Shown: positions 36,453 through 56,563, numbered from the stretch's first letter. The stretch is DNA of 64,000 bases from Hyphomicrobium sulfonivorans (GCF_013306565.1 NZ_PZPO01000004.1:620001-684000); one strand, 5' to 3'. The notes: a model not told the origin generated them from the sequence alone. Numbers and translations: made by a program.

Positions 36453-36746
36453 TCAGAGGCCCGTAGAAATATCGATGTGCTGGCCTTCGGCCAACGTCAC
36501 GATGGCTTTCTTGGTATCGCTCTGCAGTGCACGACGGCCGCGGAACGTCTTCAGCTTGCCCTTGCGGACCAGCGTGTTGACTGCCGTAACCTTCACCTTG
36601 AACAGCTGCTCGACCGCCGCCTTGATCTCAGTCTTCGTTGCGCGCGGGGCAACGTTGAAGATGATCTGGTTGGCTTCTGAAACGAGCGTCGCCTTCTCGG
36701 TGATGACCGGAGAGACAATCACGTCATAAGCGCTAAGCTTTTTCAT
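36453..36746 (-). CDS. rplW: Ribosomal protein L23
   Basis: 97 residues from ATG 36746 ([18 protein letters not shown]). The docking platform for trigger factor and SRP at the tunnel exit. [18 protein letters not shown] is the rRNA-contacting loop. The start overlaps the rplD stop by four bases; the longer frame to 36944 lies inside rplD and is rejected. Confidence 0.97.
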   Translation of the reverse strand: MKKLSAYDVIVSPVITEKATLVSEANQIIFNVAPRATKTEIKAAVEQLFKVKVTAVNTLVRKGKLKTFRGRRALQSDTKKAIVTLAEGQHIDISTGL

Positions 36747-37384
36747 TGCTTGCTCTCCGCACCGGCAAACCGCTCTTCGAGAGCAGCAATTGCAGCCTTG
36801 GTAAGCACCAGCTTGCGACGACGAATGATGTCGTACACGTTGATGCCCTGAACCGGCAGAACGTCGATGTTCGGCAGGTTGCGTGCTGCGCGAACGAAGC
36901 CAACTTCCAACTCCGCGCCATCGATGATGAGCACGTTGTTCCAATCCAGCTTCGCAAACTGGGCCCGCAGCGCCGACGTCTTGCCGTCCGCAGCCTCAGC
37001 CTTGTCAAGCACGACGACCTCACCGGCCTTCAGCTTCGCCGACAGAGCATGACGCAATGCAAGCGCTCGCACCTTCTTCGGCAGCTCGATAGCGTGATCG
37101 CGCGGCTTGGGACCAAAGGCCTTACCACCACCGCGATACTGCGGCGCAGACCGATCGCCGTGACGAGCACCACCGGTACCCTTCTGACGATACACTTTCT
37201 TGCCGGTCACGTTCACAAGCGAACGGTCCTGCGAGAAATGCGTACCAGCGCGACGCTTAGCGAGCTGATAGCGGATCATCCGCTGGATCAGGTCGGGACG
37301 CGGGCTAAGCCCGAAAATCGCATCCGAAAGCTCAACGGTGCCGGCGTTAGCGGCCGCGAGCGTGGTGACATCAACCTTCATCAC
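36743..37384 (-). CDS. rplD: Ribosomal protein L4
   Basis: 213 residues. The extended loop [48 protein letters not shown] lines the exit tunnel near the macrolide site and is intact. In Escherichia coli L4 also represses the S10 operon; the leader here is short, and no L4-type leader is evident. Start overlaps the rplC stop (37381-37384). Confidence 0.97.
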   Translation of the reverse strand: MMKVDVTTLAAANAGTVELSDAIFGLSPRPDLIQRMIRYQLAKRRAGTHFSQDRSLVNVTGKKVYRQKGTGGARHGDRSAPQYRGGGKAFGPKPRDHAIELPKKVRALALRHALSAKLKAGEVVVLDKAEAADGKTSALRAQFAKLDWNNVLIIDGAELEVGFVRAARNLPNIDVLPVQGINVYDIIRRRKLVLTKAAIAALEERFAGAESKQ

Positions 37385-38094
37385 GCCTGTTCCTTCGTCT
37401 CGGCGGCAGCGCCAGCATTACGTGCACGGAATGCGCCCGGGCGCGGAGCATCCTTGTGGGGCTCCTTACGAACGGCGTCGCGAACCAGAACCCAGCCGCC
37501 CTTGGAACCGGGCACGGCTCCACGGATCATCACCAGACCGCGGTCAACGTCAGTCTTTACGACGACGAGGTTCTGGGTGGTGACACGTTCATCACCCATG
37601 TGTCCGGCCATCTTCTTGCCCTTGAACACCTTGCCGGGGTCCTGGCGCTGACCGGTCGAACCGTGGCTACGGTGGCTGATCGAAACACCGTGCGAGGCGT
37701 TGAGACCACCGAAGTTCCAGCGCTTCATCGGGCCCTGGAAGCCCTTGCCCTGATTCGTGCCGGTGACGTCAACGAATTGACCCGGAACGAAATGGTCGGC
37801 GGTGATCTCCGCGCCAACTTCGATGACGTTCTCAGGTGTAACCCGGAACTCCACCAGCTTGCGCTTCGGCTCAACCTGAGCGACCGCAAAGTTCTGGCGA
37901 TCGGCCTTGGTGAGACGCGACGGCTTGCGGCTTCCAGCACCAAGCTGAAGAGCCGTGTAACCGTTCTTGTCGTTCGTGCGGTGCGCGATGACCTGGACGT
38001 TGTCCATCTTCAACACGGTCACCGGGATGTGTTCTCCCGAGTCCGTGAAGATGCGGGTCATCCCGACCTTCTGAGCAATCACTCCGGAACGCAT
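37381..38094 (-). CDS. rplC: Ribosomal protein L3
   Basis: 237 residues from ATG 38094 ([16 protein letters not shown]), which has GAAGGAAGGAA upstream; the extension to 38121 lacks support. L3 starts large-subunit assembly and reaches the peptidyl transferase centre through [30 protein letters not shown]. The C-terminal tail is Ala/Glu-rich. It follows rpsJ by 65 bases. Confidence 0.97.
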   Translation of the reverse strand: MRSGVIAQKVGMTRIFTDSGEHIPVTVLKMDNVQVIAHRTNDKNGYTALQLGAGSRKPSRLTKADRQNFAVAQVEPKRKLVEFRVTPENVIEVGAEITADHFVPGQFVDVTGTNQGKGFQGPMKRWNFGGLNASHGVSISHRSHGSTGQRQDPGKVFKGKKMAGHMGDERVTTQNLVVVKTDVDRGLVMIRGAVPGSKGGWVLVRDAVRKEPHKDAPRPGAFRARNAGAAAETKEQA

Positions 38095-38159
38095 GAGAGC
38101 ATTCCTTCCTTCTAAGTTCACATGATGCCAGGCGGAAGATCCGCTGGCTCGGATGCCGA

Positions 38160-38468
38160 TTAAAGCTTGATCTCGACGTCGACGCCTGCCGCCAAATCGA
38201 GTTTCATAAGCGCATCAACCGTCTGCGGCGTTGGATCGACAATGTCGAGCAACCGCTTATGCGTGCGCATCTCAAACTGATCGCGGCTCTTCTTGTCGAC
38301 GTGCGGCGAACGGTTAACGGTGAACCGCTCGAACCGGGTCGGCAAGGGAATAGGCCCCCGCACCTCAGCGCCTGTGCGCTTCGCCGTATTGACGATTTCC
38401 CGCGTCGAAGCATCAAGAATTCGATGATCGAAAGCCTTGAGCCTGATGCGAATATTCTGGCCGTTCAT
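38160..38468 (-). CDS. rpsJ: Ribosomal protein S10 (NusE)
   Basis: 102 residues from ATG 38468 ([18 protein letters not shown]); a GTG nine bases upstream is less likely. [37 protein letters not shown] is the head-penetrating loop. As NusE it also links NusG and the polymerase to the ribosome. First gene of the S10 section, separated from tuf by a hairpin. Confidence 0.97.
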   Translation of the reverse strand: MNGQNIRIRLKAFDHRILDASTREIVNTAKRTGAEVRGPIPLPTRFERFTVNRSPHVDKKSRDQFEMRTHKRLLDIVDPTPQTVDALMKLDLAAGVDVEIKL

Positions 38469-38495
38469 GTCCCGCACTCTTTCAAAAGACGAGAA

Positions 38496-38515
38496 GCGCC
38501 CAATACGGTGGGCGC
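38496..38515 (-). terminator. Hairpin with T-rich tail between tuf and rpsJ
   Basis: GCGCCCA (38496-38502) and TGGGCGC (38509-38515) form a perfect 7-bp stem; on the minus strand it is followed by TTCTCGTCTTTTG. It lies 18 bases after the tuf stop and would end or attenuate the str operon transcript before the S10 genes. Confidence 0.6.
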
Positions 38516-38533
38516 CCCTCCGCTCTCAAGCAA

Positions 38534-39724
38534 TTATTCGATGATCTGTGCGACGACGCCGGCGCCAACCGTACGGCCACCTTCACGGATAGCGAAGCGG
38601 AGCTTCTCTTCCATTGCGATCGGCGTGATCAGCTCGACATCAACGGTGATGTTGTCGCCCGGCATCACCATTTCCGTGCCTTCCGGCAGCGTGACAACAC
38701 CGGTCACGTCCGTCGTACGGAAATAGAACTGAGGACGATAGTTCGTGAAGAACGGCGTGTGACGGCCACCCTCTTCCTTGGTGAGGATGTAAGCCTCAGC
38801 CTTGAACTTCTTGTGCGGCTTAACAGTGCCCGGCTTGCACAGCACCTGGCCGCGCTCGACAGCTTCCTTGTCGATACCGCGCAGCAAGCAGCCGACGTTG
38901 TCGCCAGCCTGGCCCTGATCGAGCAGCTTGCGGAACATTTCGACGCCCGTGACCGTCGACTTCTGCGTGTCGCGGATGCCGACGATTTCGATTTCTTCGC
39001 CAACCTTGACGATGCCGCGCTCGATACGACCGGTAACAACGGTGCCGCGACCCGAGATCGAGAACACGTCTTCGATCGGCATAAGGAACGGAAGATCGAT
39101 CGGGCGCTCAGGCTGCGGAATGTATTCGTCCACAGCATCCATCAGCTTGAGGATTGCTTCGCGGCCAATCTCAGGGCTCTTATCTTCCAGAGCCATCAGA
39201 GCCGAACCCTTGACGATCGGAATGTCATCGCCCGGGAACTGATACGAAGACAGCAGCTCGCGAACTTCCATCTCAACGAGTTCGATGAGCTCAGGATCGT
39301 CGACCATGTCAACTTTGTTCAGGAACACGACCAGTGCCGGAACGCCAACCTGACGGGCAAGCAGAATGTGCTCGCGAGTCTGCGGCATCGGGCCGTCGGC
39401 AGCCGAGCAAACCAGGATCGCGCCGTCCATCTGAGCTGCGCCGGTGATCATGTTCTTCACGTAGTCGGCGTGGCCTGGGCAGTCGACGTGAGCATAGTGG
39501 CGCTTGTCGGTCTCGTATTCGACGTGCGAGGTCGAAATCGTGATGCCGCGCTCGCGCTCTTCAGGAGCCTTGTCGATCTGATCGTAAGCCGAAAACTGTG
39601 CCTTACCCGATTCAGCGAGGACCTTGGTGATGGCAGCAGTCAGAGACGTCTTGCCATGGTCGACGTGGCCGATCGTCCCGATGTTGCAGTGCGGCTTGGT
39701 CCGCTCGAATTTTGACTTGGCCAT
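38534..39724 (-). CDS. tuf: Elongation factor Tu
   Basis: 396 residues, standard length. It brings aminoacyl-tRNA to the ribosome using GTP. G1 GHVDHGKT is at 19-26, followed by switch regions (RGITIST), DCPGHADY and NKVD. The domain 2 and 3 residues around the kirromycin site look conventional. It is the fourth gene of the str operon after fusA; only this copy is in the window, though many alphaproteobacteria have a second. Confidence 0.99.
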   Translation of the reverse strand: MAKSKFERTKPHCNIGTIGHVDHGKTSLTAAITKVLAESGKAQFSAYDQIDKAPEERERGITISTSHVEYETDKRHYAHVDCPGHADYVKNMITGAAQMDGAILVCSAADGPMPQTREHILLARQVGVPALVVFLNKVDMVDDPELIELVEMEVRELLSSYQFPGDDIPIVKGSALMALEDKSPEIGREAILKLMDAVDEYIPQPERPIDLPFLMPIEDVFSISGRGTVVTGRIERGIVKVGEEIEIVGIRDTQKSTVTGVEMFRKLLDQGQAGDNVGCLLRGIDKEAVERGQVLCKPGTVKPHKKFKAEAYILTKEEGGRHTPFFTNYRPQFYFRTTDVTGVVTLPEGTEMVMPGDNITVDVELITPIAMEEKLRFAIREGGRTVGAGVVAQIIE

Positions 39725-39817
39725 AGTGGCTCTCCACTTAAGTTGTCGGTCCCTAGGGAAACCGGGTCTTAATCACTGCAGACGTGCTTCAGACACGTCC
39801 GATTGCTGAAGCCTTTA

Positions 39818-41908
39818 TCAGGCGTACTTCGCTTTCACCTCGTCTGCGACAGCGCGCGGCACGTCCGCGTAGTGCGCAAACTGCATGGTGTAGGACGCGC
39901 GCCCCTGGCTCATCGAGCGAAGTTGGCTCACGTACCCGAACATGTTGGCGAGCGGGACATAAGCCCGGATCACCGTAGCGTTACCGCGCATCTCCTGATT
40001 ACGGATCTGGCCGCGGCGGGAGTTGATATCACCGATAACGCTGCCAACAAAATCGCCGGGCGTCACCACTTCAACATCCATGACAGGCTCGAGCAGCTTG
40101 ACGCCGGCCTTGTCAAAACCTTCCTTCAACGCAGCGCGAGAAGCGATTTCGAACGCGATCGCCGATGAGTCGACTTCGTGGAACGCGCCGTCAAACAGCG
40201 TGACCTTGGTGTCGACGATCGGGAAGCCGATCAGAACGCCGGAATCCCACACCGAGTTGACGCCCTTTTCGACGCCCGGAATGTATTCCTTGGGAACGGA
40301 GCCGCCGATGATGTCAGCAGCGAACTCGTTACCCTTGCCGGTCTCGTTCGGCTCAATGCGGAACTTCACGCGAGCGAACTGACCGGTACCGCCGGTCTGC
40401 TTCTTGTGCGTGTAATCGACTTCGGTCGAACGAACCAGAGTCTCGCGATAGGCAACCTGCGGCGCACCAACGTTGGCATCAACACCGTGGGTACGGCGCA
40501 GAATGTCGACCTTGATGTCGAGATGCAGCTCACCCATGCCCTTAAGAATGGTCTCGCCAGATTCCGGATCGACGGAGACGCGGAACGAAGGATCTTCAAG
40601 AGCCATGTTCGAAAGAACCATGGACATCTTTTCCTGATCGACCTTCGTCTTCGGCTCGATCTTCATTTCGATAACCGGAACCGGGAACTCCATCTTCTCA
40701 AGAAGAACGGGCTTCGCCGGATCGCACAGGGTTTCACCGGTGCGCGTGTCCTTAAGACCGGACACAGCGACGATGTCGCCTGCGTATGCTTCCTTGATTT
40801 CTTCGCGGTCAGCGGCGTGCATCAGATACATGCGGCCAACGCGCTCTTTCTTGTCGCGCGTCGTGTTCGCAAGTGCCTGACCGCTCTGCAGCTTACCCGA
40901 GTAGATGCGGCAGAAGGTGATCGAGCCGACGTGCTCGAACGCCATGATCTTGAATGCCAGCAGCGACAGCGGCTCATCATCGGAAGGCTTGCGCAGCACC
41001 GGCTCGCCGGTCTTCGGATCCGTTCCGGTGAAAGCTTCGCGATCCGTAGGCGCAGGCAGGAAGTCAACAACAGCGTCGAGCAAAGGCTGCACGCCCTTGT
41101 TCTTGAACGCAGAGCCGCACATCATCGGATAGAAAGCGGTCGTGATGGTGCCCTTGCGGATCAGCTTGCGGATCGTCGCCTCGTCCGGCTCATTGCCTTC
41201 GAGGTACGCTTCCATCGCAGCATCGTCCATCTCGACGATCGCTTCGATCATAGCCGCGCGGAATTCTTCAGCCTTAGCCTGAAGATCAGCCGGGACGTCC
41301 GTCTCGACCATCTTCGCATCCTTGACGTCGCCTTCCCAGACGTACGCCTTCATGCGGATAAGATCGACGACGCCGGCAAAGTCATTCTCTGCACCGATCG
41401 GAATCTGGATCGGAACAGGCTTTGCGCCCAGCTTTTCCTTGATGTCCTCGACGCACATGAAGAAGTCGGCGCCGGTCTTGTCCATCTTGTTGGCGAAGAT
41501 GATCCGCGGCACGCCATACTTGTCGCCCTGGCGCCACACCGTCTCGGTCTGCGGCTCAACGCCCTGGTTCGAGTCCAGCACGCAAACGGCGCCGTCGAGC
41601 ACACGCAGCGAACGCTCAACTTCAATCGTGAAGTCAACGTGGCCTGGAGTGTCGATGATGTTCAGACGGTGGTTGGTGCCGTCGCGCCCCTTCCAGAAGC
41701 ACGTCGTGGCAGCGGACGTGATCGTGATTCCGCGCTCAGCTTCCTGATCCATGAAGTCCATGGTCGAGGCGCCGTCGTGCGTTTCACCGATCTTATAGTT
41801 ACGGCCGGTGAAGTACAGGATCCGCTCAGTCGTAGTGGTCTTGCCAGCATCAATGTGAGCCATGATGCCAAAGTTGCGGTAATCCTTGATCGCGTATTCG
41901 CGTGCCAT
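39818..41908 (-). CDS. fusA: Elongation factor G
   Basis: 696 residues. It moves tRNAs and mRNA after peptide transfer and helps recycling. G1 AHIDAGKTT is at 17-25; [15 protein letters not shown] and NKMDK follow, and domain IV contains the [14 protein letters not shown] segment. Full length with no frameshift. It sits between rpsG (24 bases upstream) and tuf. Confidence 0.99.
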   Translation of the reverse strand: MAREYAIKDYRNFGIMAHIDAGKTTTTERILYFTGRNYKIGETHDGASTMDFMDQEAERGITITSAATTCFWKGRDGTNHRLNIIDTPGHVDFTIEVERSLRVLDGAVCVLDSNQGVEPQTETVWRQGDKYGVPRIIFANKMDKTGADFFMCVEDIKEKLGAKPVPIQIPIGAENDFAGVVDLIRMKAYVWEGDVKDAKMVETDVPADLQAKAEEFRAAMIEAIVEMDDAAMEAYLEGNEPDEATIRKLIRKGTITTAFYPMMCGSAFKNKGVQPLLDAVVDFLPAPTDREAFTGTDPKTGEPVLRKPSDDEPLSLLAFKIMAFEHVGSITFCRIYSGKLQSGQALANTTRDKKERVGRMYLMHAADREEIKEAYAGDIVAVSGLKDTRTGETLCDPAKPVLLEKMEFPVPVIEMKIEPKTKVDQEKMSMVLSNMALEDPSFRVSVDPESGETILKGMGELHLDIKVDILRRTHGVDANVGAPQVAYRETLVRSTEVDYTHKKQTGGTGQFARVKFRIEPNETGKGNEFAADIIGGSVPKEYIPGVEKGVNSVWDSGVLIGFPIVDTKVTLFDGAFHEVDSSAIAFEIASRAALKEGFDKAGVKLLEPVMDVEVVTPGDFVGSVIGDINSRRGQIRNQEMRGNATVIRAYVPLANMFGYVSQLRSMSQGRASYTMQFAHYADVPRAVADEVKAKYA

Positions 41909-41932
41909 TTTATTCGCGCTCCGGTCCGATCA

Positions 41933-42403
41933 TCACCAGCGATAATGAGAGAAGGCCCGATTGGCCTCTGCCATCTTATGAGTGTCTTCGCGCTTCTTGA
42001 CAGCTGCGCCGCGATTGCTGGCAGCATCGAGAAGCTCACCCGACAGCCGGTCGACCATCGTGTTTTCGTTGCGTGCACGAGCAGCGGTGATCAGCCAACG
42101 GATGGCAAGCGCCTGGCGACGCTCAGGACGAACCTCAACCGGAACCTGATACGTTGCACCACCTACGCGACGCGAACGAACCTCAACCGCAGGCATCACG
42201 TTATCAAGAGCGGAACGGAACAACTGAACCGGATCCGATTTGGCCTTCTGTTCCATGCGCTCGAACGCACCGTAAACGATACGCTCGGCTACGGACTTCT
42301 TGCCCTGCTCCATCACCGCGTTCATGAACTTGGAGATGACTACATCTCCGAACTTCGGATCCGGATTGACGACGCGCTTTTCTGCACTGTGACGACGGGA
42401 CAT
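41933..42403 (-). CDS. rpsG: Ribosomal protein S7
   Basis: 156 residues. [41 protein letters not shown] and the C-terminal [15 protein letters not shown] are typical. A primary head-assembly protein that touches the E-site tRNA, and the translational repressor of the str operon in Escherichia coli. It follows rpsL by 92 bases. Confidence 0.98.
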   Translation of the reverse strand: MSRRHSAEKRVVNPDPKFGDVVISKFMNAVMEQGKKSVAERIVYGAFERMEQKAKSDPVQLFRSALDNVMPAVEVRSRRVGGATYQVPVEVRPERRQALAIRWLITAARARNENTMVDRLSGELLDAASNRGAAVKKREDTHKMAEANRAFSHYRW

Positions 42404-42495
42404 CGTTGCTCAGCCCTTCGCTGCAATTCTTTCGATAACAACAGGACGACACCGCCCCGCCTCCCCGCACTCCGCGGGACAGACCGCCGAAGCGA

Positions 42496-42867
42496 TCACT
42501 TAGGCCGCTTGGCGCCGTACTTCGAGCGGCGCTGCCTACGATCGGCAACACCCTGCGTATCGAGCACGCCACGGACGATATGGTAACGAACACCGGGAAG
42601 ATCCTTCACGCGGCCGCCGCGGATAAGAACCACGGAGTGCTCCTGAAGGTTATGGCCTTCACCGGGGATGTAGCCGATCACCTCATAACCGTTGGTGAGG
42701 CGAATCTTGGCCACCTTACGAAGAGCCGAGTTAGGCTTCTTCGGCGTCGTGGTGTAGACGCGAGTACATACGCCGCGCTTCTGCGGGCACGCCTCCATGT
42801 GGCGCGACTTCTCGCGGTATGTCTTCTGCGTCCGGGGCTTCCGGATCAACTGCTGTATCGTCGGCAT
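42496..42867 (-). CDS. rpsL: Ribosomal protein S12
   Basis: 123 residues. [12 protein letters not shown] and the decoding loops [18 protein letters not shown] and [16 protein letters not shown] are intact. The lysines that mutate to streptomycin resistance (equivalents of Lys43 and Lys88) are wild type. First gene of the str operon, 238 bases downstream of a good promoter. Confidence 0.99.
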   Translation of the reverse strand: MPTIQQLIRKPRTQKTYREKSRHMEACPQKRGVCTRVYTTTPKKPNSALRKVAKIRLTNGYEVIGYIPGEGHNLQEHSVVLIRGGRVKDLPGVRYHIVRGVLDTQGVADRRQRRSKYGAKRPK

Positions 42868-43104
42868 GCGCCTCTTCCGTCCACGTTGCTTGGTTGACGT
42901 CGATGCGCCAAACCGAGCCTGCCAAGCTCACTTCCTAGAAAGGAAGCGGGCCCGGCACTAAAAACCAGAGGATCGTGCCGCCCTTCCAGGCTGCAGATCA
43001 TGGTCCGAATATGTCCTCTGCTTTGCGACGATAGCGTTTAGGTCCGGACGTCCAACCAGAGGGGACGATGTAATGACCTACGGCCTACCGTGAGAGTGGG
43101 GTGA

Positions 43105-43133
43105 CCTATATACAGCTCGCTGAATCTGGTCAA
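43105..43133 (-). promoter_or_regulatory. Sigma-70-type promoter of the str operon
   Basis: Read on the minus strand: -35 TTGACC (43133-43128), a 17-base spacer, then -10 TATAGG (43110-43105), with TATATAGG around it. It is the best promoter by eye in the window and lies 238 bases before rpsL, just past the rpoC terminator. Confidence 0.65.
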
Positions 43134-43222
43134 CACCTACAACCCTATCAAAGCGACAATTTTTTACGCGAATGCGCCAATGGATGAAATGACGCGGGTT
43201 CAATGCGCTTTGAAAAACGAAA

Positions 43223-43250
43223 AAGCGCGGACACCGGGGCGTCCGCGCTT
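43223..43250 (-). terminator. Intrinsic terminator of rpoBC
   Basis: AAGCGCGGAC (43223-43232) and GTCCGCGCTT (43241-43250) form a perfect 10-bp stem with an 8-base loop. On the minus strand it runs into TTTTCGTTTTTC. It lies 22 bases after the rpoC stop. Confidence 0.9.
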
Positions 43251-43272
43251 CATTTAACGGAGTTTAAACGGC

Positions 43273-47496
<4,224 letters not shown>

Positions 47497-47674
47497 CCGT
47501 CTCTCCATTCGGGGCGCGTGGCGGCCTTCGCCCCGTGTCAGGCTTGCAAGGACCGATCGCGACGATCCTCACGCAAAACGGGCCCAGTGCGTCTGTGAGC
47601 CCTCGGAATTCCTGCGCACCCGTGAAGCGCGCTGTCCGGGGCCGTTTCCAGCCCCGGACTTAAACGTCAATCGC

Positions 47675-51850
<4,176 letters not shown>

Positions 51851-52022
51851 TTTCGCTCCTTGTAATCTGCGCAGGTGACGGCCCGCGCGACTGCTGCCTT
51901 CACGGCGAGGGCCGCCAACCCTCGCTTCAGCCTGGAAACGGCTCACCGGAGGGCCCGTTTGGAGGTGGCACAACCCCCAAAAAGACCCTCCGGAGAGACG
52001 TCCGTCAGACCGTTGGCGCGGA

Positions 52023-52064
52023 CGGCGAGAGGGAGGAAAAGCTCGGAGAGCTTACCTCTCGCCG
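52023..52064 (-). promoter_or_regulatory. rplL-rpoB intercistronic hairpin
   Basis: A perfect 10-bp stem (52023-52032 with 52055-52064) encloses a smaller inner hairpin (AAGCTC/AGCTT). It lies in the transcript just after the rplL stop and lacks a T-run. In Escherichia coli the same gap holds an attenuator and an RNase III site that lower rpoBC output relative to L7/L12; a similar role here is inference. Confidence 0.5.
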
Positions 52065-52082
52065 CCCGTTGCCGAACGTGTC

Positions 52083-52454
<372 letters not shown>

Positions 52455-52550
52455 GTTGTAGTTCCTTCGGTTTGAACCAATAAACTGTTGCAGTCTTTCG
52501 ACATGCGATGTCTGTGACGTCGTGGCGCCCTGAGGGCGCCGCCCTTGCCT

Positions 52551-53099
52551 TTAAGCGGCTTCGCCTTGGGCTGCCTTCGCCTGGACAACTCGGGCGAGCT
52601 GTGCACCCGGCTCCATGATCGTGCGGGCGATCTTCGTCGCCGGCGCGTTGAGGAGACCGATGAGCGTTGCTCTGAGTTCGTCCAGAGATGGCAGTTCGGC
52701 GAGCGCTTTGACGGCGTTCGCATCAAGGACCGTGTCACCCATTGCGCCGCCGAGAATGACCAGCTTGTCATTCCCCTTGGCATAGGTGACGGAAGCCTTC
52801 GCAGCAGCGATCGGATCTTCCGAGTAGGCAATGATGGTCTGCCCCTTGAAGAGATCCGAGATCGTCTCGTACGAAGTATCCTTGACAGCGAGCTTCGCCA
52901 GCCGGTTCTTGGCCACCTTGACCTTACCGCCAGCTTCTTTCACGCGCTGGCGATAGTCAGTCAGTTGGGCGACCGTCATCCCGGCATAGTGGGCGACAAC
53001 AACCAGCCCCGTGTCTTTCAACACGGTGTTGAGCGTCGTCACGAGCTCACTTTTCGCGGCTCTATCCACCTGCTCACTCCAGTTTACGGACCGGCTCAT
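52551..53099 (-). CDS. rplJ: Ribosomal protein L10
   Basis: 182 residues from ATG 53099 ([20 protein letters not shown]), slightly longer at the N-terminus than usual; the frame upstream to 53192 is leader. [27 protein letters not shown] and the C-terminal stalk helix that binds L7/L12 dimers ([20 protein letters not shown]) are present. L10 with L7/L12 normally represses its own mRNA through the leader. Confidence 0.96.
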   Translation of the reverse strand: MSRSVNWSEQVDRAAKSELVTTLNTVLKDTGLVVVAHYAGMTVAQLTDYRQRVKEAGGKVKVAKNRLAKLAVKDTSYETISDLFKGQTIIAYSEDPIAAAKASVTYAKGNDKLVILGGAMGDTVLDANAVKALAELPSLDELRATLIGLLNAPATKIARTIMEPGAQLARVVQAKAAQGEAA

Positions 53100-53439
53100 C
53101 GCCGTCCCGCGGGTTGCACCTTGCCGCCGACCGGGCTCACCCGGATGCGGCGACGCTAGTTCTGTCCAACCGCGCGCCTGCGAGAGCGGCACGGTGCTGA
53201 CCCAGGTTCAAACCGGCTTGCTTCCCCTTGTGGAGAAAAACGAAACCGGGTCGCTCCTGTCTCATGCGGGCCCCTTTTTGGACTTAAGCCATCACTCCAA
53301 AGGCGTGACGGCACCCACAGTCTCGGACAGTACTTCCGGAAATAGCCCGCCCCGCCCAACGTGAAGCTGGACGGGATCGGGCTCTAATCCGGCATCAAGC
53401 GCCACCCGAAGGTGACGCCCGAATTCTCTTGGCCTCGCC
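53100..53439 (-). other. Gene-free leader of rplJL-rpoBC
   Basis: 340 bases between rplA and rplJ with no gene. In many bacteria this gap holds a promoter and a long structured mRNA leader bound by L10-L12. Read on the minus strand it includes GAGACAGGAGCGACCCGG followed by a C/T-rich run, a plausible bulged stem, but I cannot confirm the L10 leader consensus by eye. Confidence 0.45.
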
Positions 53440-54192
53440 CTACGCGAGCGGCTGACCGCCGCCAAGGCTGGCGGAATCAACCTTGATGCCGGGGCCCATC
53501 GACGAGCTGACCGACACGCGCTTTACGTAGGTGCCCTTAGCGCCGGTCGGCTTAGCCTTGACCACCGCATCGACCAGCGCCTTGATGTTCTCCACCAGAG
53601 CGTCATCGCTGAAGCTGACCTTGCCAACGCCGACCTGAACGATGCCGCCGGACTTGTCGGCGCGGAACTCGACCGAGCCGCCCTTGGCACCAGCAACTGC
53701 ACCAGCCACGTCCATCGTCACCGTGCCGACGCGCGGATTCGGCATCAGGCCGCGCGGACCCAGCACCTTACCGAGGCGACCGACAACACCCATCATGTCG
53801 GGCGTCGCGATGCAGCGATCGAAGTTGATCACGCCCTTGGCGACCTGCTCAGCGAGATCGTCAGCGCCAACCACATCGGCACCGGCTGCCTTCGCCTCTT
53901 CGGCCTTTGCACCCTTGGCGAACACGCCAACGCGCACCGTACGGCCAGAGCCGTTCGGCAGGCTGCAGACGCCACGCACGATCTGATCGGCGTGCTTGGA
54001 ATCAACACCAAGGTTGATTGCGATCTCAACCGTCTCGTCGAACTTCGCCTTGGCGCGTTCCTTGAGCAGCTTGATCGCCTCTTCGATCGCATAGAACTTG
54101 TTGCGATCATAACCCTTGACGGCTTCCGCCATGCGCTTGCCACCGGCAGCGCGGGCTTCCTTGATGACTTCGGGGCTTACCTTAGCTGACAT
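53440..54192 (-). CDS. rplA: Ribosomal protein L1
   Basis: 250 residues, about 20 longer than usual, split between both ends. It forms the mobile L1 stalk that moves with the E-site t[29 protein letters not shown] and [24 protein letters not shown] are family marks. It follows rplK by five bases. Confidence 0.98.
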   Translation of the reverse strand: MSAKVSPEVIKEARAAGGKRMAEAVKGYDRNKFYAIEEAIKLLKERAKAKFDETVEIAINLGVDSKHADQIVRGVCSLPNGSGRTVRVGVFAKGAKAEEAKAAGADVVGADDLAEQVAKGVINFDRCIATPDMMGVVGRLGKVLGPRGLMPNPRVGTVTMDVAGAVAGAKGGSVEFRADKSGGIVQVGVGKVSFSDDALVENIKALVDAVVKAKPTGAKGTYVKRVSVSSSMGPGIKVDSASLGGGQPLA

Positions 54193-54197
54193 CGCCT

Positions 54198-54644
54198 TTA
54201 CTCCTTCACCTGGAGGCCCATGGAACGGGCGGAGCCGGCGATCGTCTTGGCCGCGGCCTCGATGTCGTCCGTGTTCATATCCTTCAGCTTCACCTTCGCA
54301 ATTTCGCGAAGCTGATCCATCGTGATGGAGCCGGCGACGTCACGGCCAGGGTTCTTGGAACCCGAACCCGGCTTGCCGGTCGCCTTCATGCCAACAGCCT
54401 TCTTGATGAGGAACGTTGCAGGAGGCGTCTTCATCACAAAAGTGAAAGAGCGGTCGGAATAGACCGTAATCTTCACCGGGATGGGCGTACCCTGCTCCAG
54501 GTCCTTGGTCTTGGCGTTGAACGACTTGCAGAATTCCATAATGTTGACGCCGCGCTGACCGAGCGCGGGACCAATAGGCGGCGAGGGATTAGCCGCCCCC
54601 GCCGGCACCTGCAAGTTGATATAACCGTCGATTTTCTTTGCCAT
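54198..54644 (-). CDS. rplK: Ribosomal protein L11
   Basis: 148 residues from ATG 54644 ([35 protein letters not shown]), with AGGGGATACC just upstream. The proline-rich thiostrepton-site motif [11 protein letters not shown] is intact. It is needed for RelA activation in many bacteria. The 258-base gap to nusG upstream holds G/C-rich hairpins and probably a promoter. Confidence 0.98.
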   Translation of the reverse strand: MAKKIDGYINLQVPAGAANPSPPIGPALGQRGVNIMEFCKSFNAKTKDLEQGTPIPVKITVYSDRSFTFVMKTPPATFLIKKAVGMKATGKPGSGSKNPGRDVAGSITMDQLREIAKVKLKDMNTDDIEAAAKTIAGSARSMGLQVKE

Positions 54645-54902
54645 GGTATCCCCTAGCACTTGACGGGAAGGGGCATTCCTTCCCAGGGTTAGCGGTGCGA
54701 CGAGCCTGCCGGCTCTCCCGCGGTTTACCGCAGGGAGGCCCCGTGAGAGGCTGTCCTTGCGGGTTGGAACGGATAGACAATTTGGCCATCCGCCCGAAAT
54801 TCAATTGACCGATCAAACGCTTCCAGCTGCAGAAACGTCACCGGCCATCAACAGCGCATAACCCGACCACGCTCTGGGCGTAGCCGGGCAAAACACAAGC
54901 GC

Positions 54903-55439
54903 TTAACCTGCCACCTTCTCGACCTGGCCGAACTCCAGCTCGACAGGCGTCGGACGGCCGAAAATCGAAACGGCCACCTTGAGGCGTGAACGCTCCTCGT
55001 CCACTTCCTCCACGTGCCCCTGGAAAGAGGCAAACGGACCGTCGGCAACCTTGACCTGCTCGCCAACCTCGAAGGTGATCGACGGCTTGGGACGCTCCAC
55101 GCCTTCCTTCACCTGATTGACGATGCGCATGGCCTCGTCCTCAGAGATTGGCATAGGGCGATTTTCTGCGCCAAGGAACCCAGTAACCTTAGGCGTATTC
55201 TTGATCAAAAGAAACGCCGGGTCCGTCATTTCCATCTTGACCAGCACGTAGCCAGGCAGAAACTTGCGCTCAGCCTGAACCTTGCGACCGCGCTTGACCT
55301 CGATGATTTCCTCAGTCGGAACCAGAACTTCCTCGAAGAGGTCGTCCAGCCCGGCCGCCTTGGCACGCTCGCGGATCGACTCCGCCACCTTCCGTTCAAA
55401 GTTGGTGTACGCGTGCACGATATACCAGCGCTTCGCCAT
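54903..55439 (-). CDS. nusG: Transcription termination/antitermination factor NusG
   Basis: 178 residues from ATG 55439 ([20 protein letters not shown]). The NGN domain binds the polymerase clamp; [14 protein letters not shown] and the KOW domain ([25 protein letters not shown]) that contacts Rho or S10 are present. It follows secE by 62 bases. Confidence 0.98.
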   Translation of the reverse strand: MAKRWYIVHAYTNFERKVAESIRERAKAAGLDDLFEEVLVPTEEIIEVKRGRKVQAERKFLPGYVLVKMEMTDPAFLLIKNTPKVTGFLGAENRPMPISEDEAMRIVNQVKEGVERPKPSITFEVGEQVKVADGPFASFQGHVEEVDEERSRLKVAVSIFGRPTPVELEFGQVEKVAG

Positions 55440-55501
55440 AGCCGCTCTTTCAGGGCGCGTTTGCGCAAATTCAGTGGACACTAGCTCTCACCGCTCCGGC
55501 G

Positions 55502-55696
55502 TTAACGCCCGCCCAGCACGAGCTGAACCAACCAACCGATGACCTGATCCGTAACAAGAAAAAAGACGGCGGCCAAACTGACCATTATAAGAACCATAAT
55601 GGTTGTGATCCAGACCTCTTTCCAGGTCGGCCAAGTAACCTTGGAAACTTCCTGGCGAACTTCCTGAATAAACTGGACCGGGTTATATTTGGCCAT
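55502..55696 (-). CDS. secE: Protein translocase subunit SecE
   Basis: 64 residues from ATG 55696 (MAKYNPVQFIQEVRQEVSKVTWPTWKEV). The amphipathic helix with the conserved KVTWPT, then one membrane span (TTIMVLIMVSLAAVFFLVTD), is the short SecE form. It clamps SecY. It lies directly downstream of tRNA-Trp, the common bacterial order. Confidence 0.96.
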   Translation of the reverse strand: MAKYNPVQFIQEVRQEVSKVTWPTWKEVWITTIMVLIMVSLAAVFFLVTDQVIGWLVQLVLGGR

Positions 55697-55794
55697 CAAT
55701 TCAACTTTCCCGGGCATCATGTGACAACCTGACGCACGCTAGCGTCGGCCGTTTGGACCATCCGACGCCCGCGCCGCGAATGTATCCATGTATC

Positions 55795-55870
55795 TGGCAG
55801 GGGCGGAGGGTCTCGAACCCCCAACCTTCGGTTTTGGAGACCGACGCTCTACCAATTGAGCTACACCCCT
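55795..55870 (-). tRNA. tRNA-Trp (anticodon CCA)
   Basis: 76 bases on the minus strand including an encoded CCA. Acceptor AGGGGTG/CGCCCCT, discriminator G, anticodon stem TCGGT/ACCGA with loop CTCCAAA giving anticodon CCA, T-loop TTCGAGA. It precedes secE by about 100 bases, the conserved arrangement. Confidence 0.97.
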
Positions 55871-56027
55871 ATTTTGCTGGGAAAGCGCGCGCTAATCCCC
55901 GCAAGGCCGGCATACTTAGCCGAACTTTTTGCCTTTGTCACTTGCTAGTGACGCAATTGCCTCCCCAAGAGGCGCAAGTGCCTCACCCGGGTGGCTAAAA
56001 TTGCCAGAAGCCCGCACGCTCAGCGTG

Positions 56028-56348
56028 CTAAACAGGCTCAACCACAACCGCTGTGCCGTACGCCAGAACCTCCGTGACCGCCGAAGCAATCTCGTTAGCA
56101 TCGTAACGCATGGCGAGAATCGCGTTGGCGCCGCGCTCCTCAGCCTGACGGACAAGCTGGTCGAATGCCTCCTGACGGGCCTCCTCAGCCAGTTTTGTAT
56201 ACAGCGAGATGTGGCCGCCGAAAAGTATCTGAATCGAAGCGCCAATATTGCCGACCACGCTGCGCGAACGCACCGTCAAGCCGCGTACCATGCCCAGATG
56301 CTTAACGACCCTGTATCCCGACAGGTCGTTCGTCGTCACGATCAGCAT
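56028..56348 (-). CDS. YbjQ/UPF0145 family protein
   Basis: 106 residues from ATG 56348 (MLIVTTNDLSGYRVVKHLGMV), preceded by a perfect AAGGAGGTG. GLTVRSRSVVGNIGASIQILFGG and AEERGANAILAMRYDAN are family hallmarks. The fold forms pentamers, sometimes annotated as heavy-metal binding; the function is not established. It is a single gene upstream of tRNA-Trp. Confidence 0.92.
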   Translation of the reverse strand: MLIVTTNDLSGYRVVKHLGMVRGLTVRSRSVVGNIGASIQILFGGHISLYTKLAEEARQEAFDQLVRQAEERGANAILAMRYDANEIASAVTEVLAYGTAVVVEPV

Positions 56349-56563
56349 TCGCACCTCCTTGGTCGTCGGATTGGCCACCCACCCGGACGACCATCACCTA
56401 ATCCGATATGGGTGCGCCAGCAGAAATCGGGCATCATGAGAGCAAGCCGGAAAGACGCTTGCGCCTCGGCCCAAATGCGCGTCGCGGGCAACTGCGGCCG
56501 ACCATCGGTTTACAAAACCGCTGCACTGTAAGTCGTGGAGATTGCAGCACGGGTGCAGCGCAG

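Larger units (their letters stand above)
42868..43272. other. Gene-free stretch between rpoC and rpsL
   Basis: 405 bases. From right to left on the minus strand it holds the rpoBC terminator (43223-43250), the str-operon promoter (43105-43133) and a leader of roughly 230 bases. The leader is rich in short C/G blocks (GGAAGCGGGCCCGG); I see no clear gene in it. Confidence 0.7.

Noticed and set aside
55753-55998. Short frame reading RRVSNPQPSVLETDALPIELH
   Set aside because: A false protein from reading across tRNA-Trp on the opposite strand.
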